Assembly: GCA_900618425.1 (NCBI GenBank)
Contig: UZAN01040794.1
Location: forward strand, 18,196 to 42,311
Length of the DNA stretch: 24,116 bases
Origin: Echinostoma caproni
Lineage: Eukaryota; Platyhelminthes; Trematoda; Plagiorchiida; Echinostomatidae
Direction of reading: 5' to 3'
Shown here one piece after another: positions 18,221 through 24,116 of the stretch. Made by a program: the position numbers and the translations under genes. The notes beneath the pieces were generated by a model, which did not search any database, was not told where the DNA came from, and saw only the letters and a program-made list of their open reading frames with translations. The number at the start of each line of letters is the position of its first letter. The first letter of the stretch is position 1.

Positions 18221-20594
18221 TTTACTCTACACTTGACGAATTCCCATATGAAAGAAATGGAGAGTCAAACAAGGATGCTTTTCCGATCTGCCTCGGTTCC
18301 CTAAACTGGATGTGGCTCATCTTGCTCTCAGATTATGTTTAGGGAGCCTAGTCCATGTTATTCGTGTGATTTGGGATAAGGAATGCGTAGGGCCACGAAA
18401 CGGGCTGAATGATTCTATAAACCGTTTTGGGCGCAGAAGTTCTGGGCAGACGAACTCCAATAGTCTCGATGGACGTTAGGATACTACTTTTAATCGGGTT
18501 AGATCTGCGGCCTCAAATACGTCACAGACGATAGAAAGGTTCATTCACCCTCACTGTGTGATCAGATTCGACGTGGTGCGAAACGATAGCACTTTCAGGG
18601 GGTTGAGTTACATTGATGTTCAGCTAGGCCGGAGTATGTTTCCTCCATCTTAAATCACATGAGAAACACAGACAGGACATGATAAATATGTAGATTTCAG
18701 TGCTTAGCACTTTGGCTATCTGCTCACACATTTACCCGCTAAAATGCCTAAATTATTTTCATGCAAACATTTTGAGGAGAGTAAGGAAGAGCCTCGTGAT
18801 CATTGGATATTTTGAATTTACCTACTTCGTAGTAAGCTCATTAACTGTGTACTGTACATTCAGTTTATGTTTGGGTTAAAGAGTGACCTGACAGGTTTAG
18901 AGACAAAAAACACGAAGAAGATAAATTAACGACTACAGTGGTATGTCAGAAGAACTGAGAGACAATTATATACCGGCGTATATCGAAGAATGTAAAGACT
19001 AGCGAGTCCAAGCTTCTCGCTTATTCAATTGCCCAGCACCTAATATATTGCAAGGAATGGGACAAACCTAAATACCCCTTTCGTGTCTGGATCCATTAGA
19101 AGGGTAGCCATACGCTACGGCTCGCTCAGGCAGTTACCACTGGAAATTAAAGCCCTGCTTGTCTAAACCGACTGAATTCGTAGCCAGTCTCGCGGTGCCC
19201 CGTGGTAATGATTACACTCCTTTCTCATATACCCAAAACGGTTCGATATCGTGACCTCTGGCCTCCATATAAATTAATCCCTCTCTTGTGTTCGCTTTCC
19301 TCCTGGCCTGTCACTCATCATTGCATAAATGTTCCTATTCCAAATTCCCCAGATGGAGCATCGCTCCCTAAATGACTTTCCGCCAACGCTGTATTGAATT
19401 CATAGCCCGGGCTCCTGTGCGGGCCCAAAAACCACAAGATTGATCAGGTTCGTTTATCTATCGGTCGAATGGTTCAGCTGCAACAAGGGACGTGTGCTTG
19501 TCCAACTAACCCCAAGAGATAACCTGCACTTTGTCCACAGCCACGGGTTCTTGGTATGCCCAAAGAACGTCAACTGGGTAAACAATGAGTGCCACAATCA
19601 CTACAGTTGACAACAGAAGCATCGCAAAAATGAAAACCGGTGATCAGGCAGTCTGTTGTCAGGTTAGGGGAGTTCAAGTTCCTCAAATGGTGGGAAAATA
19701 TCCGATCAGATCGCCTAGAAGGTCAGAGGAATTAGAATTGTTTGAGGTCAGGAGTGAGACGATGTGAAATGAGGCAGATCATGTTGTGATAGTGATTTTT
19801 AAATCATGTTGTTTTGACGGATGTTTGAGACAATCTGTTGTTGAGGTTTGGATCGCACAAACGATCACTTTTCCCGTTCACATTCGAAACATCGAATGAA
19901 AGCGCACTATGCACTTTGTTCCATTGTACAGTTAAATTAGTACAAGGGTCAAACCACGGGGACCCAAATGCACACACTGTGAGTTTATCCACCGGTTTAC
20001 GATAGTTCGTCCGTATAGCTACTGTTTTTGTTTTGTTGTTGTTTTCTCAACACAGATGCACCATCAATATCCATGCATCTGTATAAGAAAGCAAGATAAT
20101 AACCCACATTTTCAATTCAAAAATTGAGAGGGGGAGAGGAAAAAAATTAATTATATGGTAAACAACACAATTCCAAAAGCTATATTTGAATCTCTCACGG
20201 ATAGACTGAAGATCATCACGAGCATGCGCTGAAGTTCAAGGTTACATGGGATTGCAGACAAAATAAGCTTCTGCAAAAAAAGATACGATGGTTGGGCTTG
20301 CAAAACACTCCGGTGTTGCGTTCCGAACAACACTGTGTGTGATTGAACCGGAATCGTTTTGTCTATTTAAGAACGAATAAAATAAACATAAAATTTGTTT
20401 GATTTCCAAATTATGCTGAGCTGTGAAGTCCATCCTGTCAAACTGACTAAATTGAGAGCAATAATCATCAGGTTTCTCGGCTCTTCAAACAATCACGACA
20501 GTTTTGATCTCGAATTTTGCTAATTTGCTGTCGGAAAACAACCACTCTACGGTTTCAATTATTTCTGCTTCCTTAGGACTTTAAACTAAGCCGG
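18221..20594. other. No recognised gene
   Basis: The stretch at 19080-19560 is more GC-rich and has the look of an old dispersed repeat, including a GCCCGGGC / GCGGGCCC near-palindrome around 19407-19428, but I cannot name it. Frames at 19585-19767 (+), 19992-19804 (-) and 20433-20242 (-) have no domain. Confidence 0.45.
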
Positions 20595-20640
20595 CATCAT
20601 CATCATCATCATCATTATCAACATCTTCATAGTCATCAAT
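20595..20640 (+). repeat. ATC trinucleotide microsatellite
   Basis: About seven perfect ATC units are followed by interrupted ATC/ATT units. Confidence 0.9.
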
Positions 20641-22178
20641 GGTGCTGAATGCTATAACACGTCAAGCGTCACTGCAATGTCAATTACACATTCCAAGTAC
20701 CAATACAATTTCAGTCTACCAGTATATGGTGCAAAACAACAGTCCCACACAAACGATACTGTATTAAACGGCAATATTAGGCATAGATCCACTATTCTCT
20801 ATTTCGTATATCGAGGAAATTAACACTTACTTTTTTCATACTTCTTACTTTTTCATATAAATTTTATTCCAAATAGTCTCATAAACCTAGAAAAGATGTG
20901 CCTTACCCCAGCAAGCAATTTTCCCCATGATCAAAGCCTGTGCAATAATCCCTATTTCAGTTTAATAAACCCATTATGTGGTCGAAATGGAATCGAATGG
21001 ATGTATATATGAGAAATCATAAAGCCCTGAAATCGTCTATACCCGTGGTGAAGTACAACAGACGGGACAAAAACGTGCTGAACTGAACTACCGGTGTTTG
21101 GCAGAGGGGTTACCGTTCGAGTTTCATCCTTCTCACGTTGCTGTAATTATTTAGCTACATTCACCTTCTGGCGTAAAAACCGGCTTAAAAAATAAAATTT
21201 GCTTACCTATTTGGGATCGAGATTACCGATATGTCAATCAAGAGCTATGGACGAGTAAACATGTGTGCGAATTTGTACTTTTGATATGTCAATCAGGCAA
21301 TTTGTTTAAACCAGGTCAATATGTAACTTAGGATAGTTGGAAAAACGCGATCTCTGTTTGTGACCCTAACTTCACGGAACGCATAGGAATGGGAACTTAA
21401 TTAACTTAATCTCGCTAAATACTAAGCCACCCTCTTCCGTTTCAAAACATATGTGGGTATCTAACACTCCTGTGTATTGTGTTCTTGTGTGGGTGTGTAT
21501 CGCTCTTCATGGATTTTGTTGAATCCCAACATACAGGCGCAATTCACCACCAATGATGATGTGAAGTTTTCATATGCTGGTCGCCATGGAGCACCTAACA
21601 GATGTTCCATCTTTGCGGGACTCATCAAGTGGTAGTGTTTCGCCGGTGAGAGTGTCACCGCAACTGCAGGTGAAGTGATGAGCTCCATGTGAAACAAAAT
21701 TGTAAAGGTTGTTTTGTTTTCGGTTGCCAAGAGGTATATCGTGGGTATACGGTATCATGAAACGTTAAAGACCCGTTTATCCACTTCGTTAAAACTACTT
21801 TCCTGTAACCCACCGTGGATGCCAAAACTTGCACTGGTCGCTCATTGGCTGAACTCCATTGAAGGGCAGTTTAAGAATCACGCATTTCTTCGGCACTTCG
21901 AATAAGTGTTAACCGGAGAGTTTTGTTAAAATGGAAGCAGAATCAATCGCAGAAACACATGCTACGTGAGCTTGTGCAAGTTCAGAGGAGACCTCAACAG
22001 AACAAGGCGAGATAACTGTATGAATTTGGTCCAAAATGGGTGGTAAATCTCAGAAAAGAAATTCACAATCACCGCTGAAAAAAAACATCTCATGACAATA
22101 AAACACATCGTCGAAGCACTTTGTGATTCACACCTGATATTTACCCAAAACATTTTCCCGTAAGTGTACTTTTTCGGT
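20641..22178. other. No recognised gene
   Basis: The 89-codon minus frame at 21730-21461 has no identifiable domain. A short direct repeat, GATATGTCAATCA, occurs twice about 55 bases apart near 21228 and 21283. Confidence 0.45.
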
Positions 22179-22180
22179 TT

Positions 22181-22250
22181 AAGATGTCCGAAATTCAATC
22201 TAAGATGTCCGAGTATCAATTTAAGATGTCACAATATGAATTGAAGATGC
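22181..22250 (+). repeat. 21-bp tandem repeat, about 3.3 units
   Basis: AAGATG starts at 22181, 22202, 22223 and 22244, an exact 21-base period. Units are of the form AAGATGTCCGA followed by an AT-rich half. The period is a multiple of three, so on the minus strand it reads as a seven-residue repeat with HL at a fixed place. That is probably incidental. Confidence 0.9.
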
Positions 22251-22761
22251 CATGTTGCTAGGTGGATAGTACCTTGCACAGTACAGATTGAAAACGTTCG
22301 ATGGGACACCTGTTTACCCAGATCCATGTGTGTCCTACCTGCATACTGATCTACGGCCCCCGAAAGTATCGTCCCACGCTCAACAGAAATATGCACCGAC
22401 GATGATGTTGTCTGCTTGTTTGCACACACACGGATTGGGCAAGGCAATCCACAATTCAGTCAGAGCTATACCACTATGTGCAAACCGACGAAGGCTTGCT
22501 TGAATACGGAACAAAAAGGAACGCTTCAGGGTTTGGTGGGGTCTTTCACACGATGACCACGTTTCTCACTTGACCAATCAAACGAGCAATTGACTCAACA
22601 GTGCTCACCACGAACGTTCATGGTCTCATGAATGAAGTGTTCTCCGTGCAAAAGGGGTGGTAGCGGACGACGTGAAATGGGGGTTGAACGTTTGCAATGC
22701 TCAGCACAGCACTGAAAGAGACCGTGAATTGGGCTCGGCCGGGTGACAACTGGGACAGCAT
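22251..22761. other. No recognised gene; flank of transposase remnants
   Basis: Frames at 22288-22503 (+), 22447-22229 (-) and 22816-22595 (-) carry no known domain. The stretch may belong to the transposon's non-coding end, but I could not find a terminal inverted repeat. Confidence 0.4.
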
Positions 22762-22866
22762 CTATGCTGCCTTGTGCCAAGTGTGTCTGACTGACATCTT
22801 CAGATGCACGTCGCAATAATCACCTGCACCAAAAGCTTCACCTATCTGCCTGATGGATTGTCGGTT
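22762..22866 (-). pseudogene. Transposase N-terminal HTH fragment (second copy)
   Basis: The end of a minus-strand frame reads NRQSIRQIGEAFGAGDYCDV, followed by HLKMSVRHTWHKAA. This fits the first helix-turn-helix of IS630-Tc1-mariner transposases, where a helix with R-x-I precedes G-x-DY, a V-A-x-x-LGV turn and a T-A recognition helix. It lies downstream of the C-terminal DDE part, so it cannot belong to the same copy in normal order. It shares a 31-bp direct repeat with 23797-23827. It probably marks a tandem or rearranged second copy. Confidence 0.4.
22768..22798 (+). repeat. 31-bp direct repeat, left copy
   Basis: 28 of 31 bases match 23797-23827, including an identical AAGTGTGTCTGACTGA. 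On the minus strand both copies encode SVRHT in one frame and SQTH-AQG in another. They most likely derive from the same part of the transposase gene and are not terminal repeats. Confidence 0.85.
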
Positions 22867-22930
22867 TACCGAACCCACCCAGAAAAATAGTTCGTGTATC
22901 TTAGACGAGTAAAACGCTGGCCCAGTGTCA

Positions 22931-23299
22931 TCATCGCGTGAGCATTTTCCATTCCGAATTTCCCACATGGCGTATGAGGCATTGCATGTGCCATTCGCGC
23001 ATTGACATCAAGCCAGAAGGGTCACCCGTAAGTAATACGCTGTACTGCTCACGCATCCTTTGTCTCACTCTTTGTTTGATCACACTCCATGCGTCTTCAA
23101 TTGGGTTCAGCGCAGGTGAATAAGGCGCAATTCGCAGGAGCCTACCGCCTGTGTATTCCGGTTCCATGAACACTTCTTCCAAACCTGCATGACATGGTGC
23201 GTTACAGCACACGATCACTGTTTCTCCTTTGGTTATCGTGAAGATTGCCCAGAACGCCACGTAACCAAGCCTGACAGGTTTCCTTGGTAAAGAACCCAC
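22931..23299 (-). pseudogene. IS630-Tc1-mariner transposase, DDE C-terminal half
   Basis: This would be the cut-and-paste enzyme's catalytic domain (DDE_3 type). Residues 30-37 read VCCNAPCH in place of VxDNAPxH, so the second catalytic aspartate is replaced by C32 (codon 23206-23204). Residues 54-75 read LLRIAPYSPALNPIEDAW and SVIK, the diagnostic PYSPxLNPIExxWSxxK block with the catalytic E68. The intervening 35 residues give a DD35E-like spacing. The C-terminal part has no recognised motif. It lies in a different frame from the first half at 23741-23463. Loss of the aspartate plus the frameshift make it dead. Confidence 0.85.
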
Positions 23300-23462
23300 G
23301 TTTCAGTGTTTATTTAAACATGCCATGCTCCCTCGATATGGCCCCAAGAATACGGAGGTTTTGCCCCCTGCTGCTTGCATGAACGCAGCGAGCTTTTTCT
23401 CCTCGTAGGGATCGACCAAGTGTTCTGGTGCAAAAGAGGTTAAGATTTGCTAAGATTCATGC

Positions 23463-23741
23463 TTAGCATTTGTATACTGACTTACTTTCATCGATCCATA
23501 CAATGTTTTTTTCTTCACTAATATATAACTGTATTTGCTGACAAAACGATCTCCTTCTCAATTTGTTTTCCTCGGAATTCATAGTCTCCGAGAAGGGATA
23601 TACTCTCTTCAATGTGACTAGGCGCCCGTCCAAATAATTGCTGACTGTGTTGTAACAGACCTCTTCTCCGTATTCCTCCTTTAGCCTCAGTCGCAATGTC
23701 TCCAAAGAGACTGTACAGTCCTCACTGACCCATTCAATCAA
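23463..23741 (-). pseudogene. IS630-Tc1-mariner transposase, linker and first catalytic aspartate
   Basis: Residues 5-24 (VSEDCTVSLETLRLRLKEEY) followed by GEEVCYNTVSNYL fit the second DNA-binding helix-turn-helix of Tc1-type transposases. LVTLKRVYPF and NSEENKLRRRSF follow as usual. Residues 80-86, IVWIDES, are the strand with the first catalytic aspartate, D84 (codon 23492-23490). The frame stops eight residues later. The next 160 bases, between here and the C-terminal half, contain stops in every frame I read. The order relative to 23299-22931 is correct for one degenerate copy. Confidence 0.8.
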
Positions 23742-23749
23742 CTAATTGA

Positions 23750-23835
23750 TTACTTCTTCGCATAAACTCTTCCCCTTGTATCAACTATGACATCCCTGCC
23801 CTGTGCAAAGTGTGTCTGACTGATATCATATACCA
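23750..23835 (-). pseudogene. Transposase N-terminal HTH region, degenerate
   Basis: In one frame the minus strand gives ISVRHTLHRAG, like the recognition helix seen at 22762-22866. One frame over it gives DVIVDTRGRVYAKK, which leads into the linker before the second HTH (the usual position of a GGRxxKL string). An in-frame stop separates it from the 23741 frame. The first helix is missing. Upstream sequence beyond about 23840 is GT/CA-rich and not recognisably transposon. Confidence 0.5.
23797..23827 (+). repeat. 31-bp direct repeat, right copy
   Basis: Partner of 22768-22798, 1029 bp away, in the same orientation. Confidence 0.85.
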
Positions 23836-23877
23836 CGGAAAGGGGGATTAACACTATGTTTCGGGTTTGGGATATTC

Positions 23878-23907
23878 GTGTGTGTATATGTGTGGGTGTG
23901 CGAGTGG
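23878..23907 (+). repeat. GT-rich simple sequence
   Basis: An imperfect GT dinucleotide run. Confidence 0.8.
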
Positions 23908-24042
23908 TAAGTACGTTTAACTGTGAGTCAGGTGACTGATAGGCACAGAAGGTTCTTTTGTCTGACCTTGACAGCATTCGATAAAACGCTCGGTTCTTTG
24001 TTTCGGGCGATATTTGACATTTTCTACAGCTTAGGTTGCATT

Positions 24043-24116
24043 TCAATGGCTAGCCGTAGATCGAGAAAGCCTTATGCTGAAGAGACAAAGCGACTTGTTT
24101 TGGTTGCTTATGTAAA
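24043..24116 (+). CDS. Possible start of a transposase gene, running off the window
   Basis: An ATG opens a frame that stays open to the edge: MASRRSRKPYAEETKRLVLV, then AYVK. The arginine-rich start, the E-x-x-RLV helix and the following A-Y fit the extreme N-terminus of IS630-Tc1-type transposases. Only 24 residues are visible, so a host gene or chance frame is possible. It points away from the degenerate minus-strand copy next to it. If confirmed, it would be another copy in the opposite orientation. Confidence 0.35.

Noticed and set aside
21047..21130. TGGTGAAGTAC and CGTTCGAGTTT as Pol III boxes A and B of another SINE
   Set aside because: Box A matches only about 8 of 11 positions, and there is no hammerhead or second copy to support it.
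1..24116. CRISPR arrays, bacterial operons, riboswitches, rRNA or intact tRNA genes
   Set aside because: No regular spacer-repeat array, Shine-Dalgarno-led gene clusters, rRNA signatures or complete tRNA cloverleaf was seen. The content is that of an animal genome.

Overview
This is a gene-poor, repeat-rich stretch of animal nuclear DNA. It is AT-leaning, it has no closely packed ORFs, and the longest open frame is only 175 codons. Three Ns at about 2064, 11616-11617 and 13378 mark a draft assembly. The repeats point to a parasitic flatworm, probably a digenean fluke. They are short Pol III-type elements carrying hammerhead-ribozyme-like cores that resemble the schistosome SM-alpha element, Penelope-like elements (PLEs), a jockey/CR1-type LINE and an IS630-Tc1-mariner transposon. 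The organism call is an inference from repeat content; no gene proves it. I could not establish any intact host gene.

Layout. About 790-1405 holds a head-to-head pair of hammerhead SINEs. Two degenerate PLEs lie head to tail on the minus strand: copy A at about 7830-9074, followed downstream by copy B at about 6020-7674. A decayed LINE reverse transcriptase, also minus, spans about 9785-10960. A probable PLE N-terminal fragment on the plus strand is at about 13830-14070 (copy D). A second head-to-head SINE pair lies at about 15555-16120. Another PLE C-terminal half, on the plus strand, is at about 16600-17400 (copy C). A different SM-alpha-like element, with Pol III boxes and the best-preserved hammerhead, is at about 18095-18220. 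A 21-bp tandem repeat (22181-22250) leads into several broken pieces of a Tc1-type transposase on the minus strand (22762-23835). The start of a possible further transposase on the plus strand runs off the right edge (24043-24116).

Four short stretches could be host exons: 2531-2654 (+), 11123-11283 (+), 11944-12120 (-) and 13265-13405 (+, faintly like a thrombospondin type 1 repeat). All are low confidence. The rest looks like intron or intergenic DNA. It may contain still older repeats that I could not recognise.

The most interesting system is the hammerhead SINE family. Five copies in two architectures keep traces of the ribozyme core. Stem II pairs differently in different copies, and the same inverted two-copy arrangement occurs at two sites 15 kb apart.
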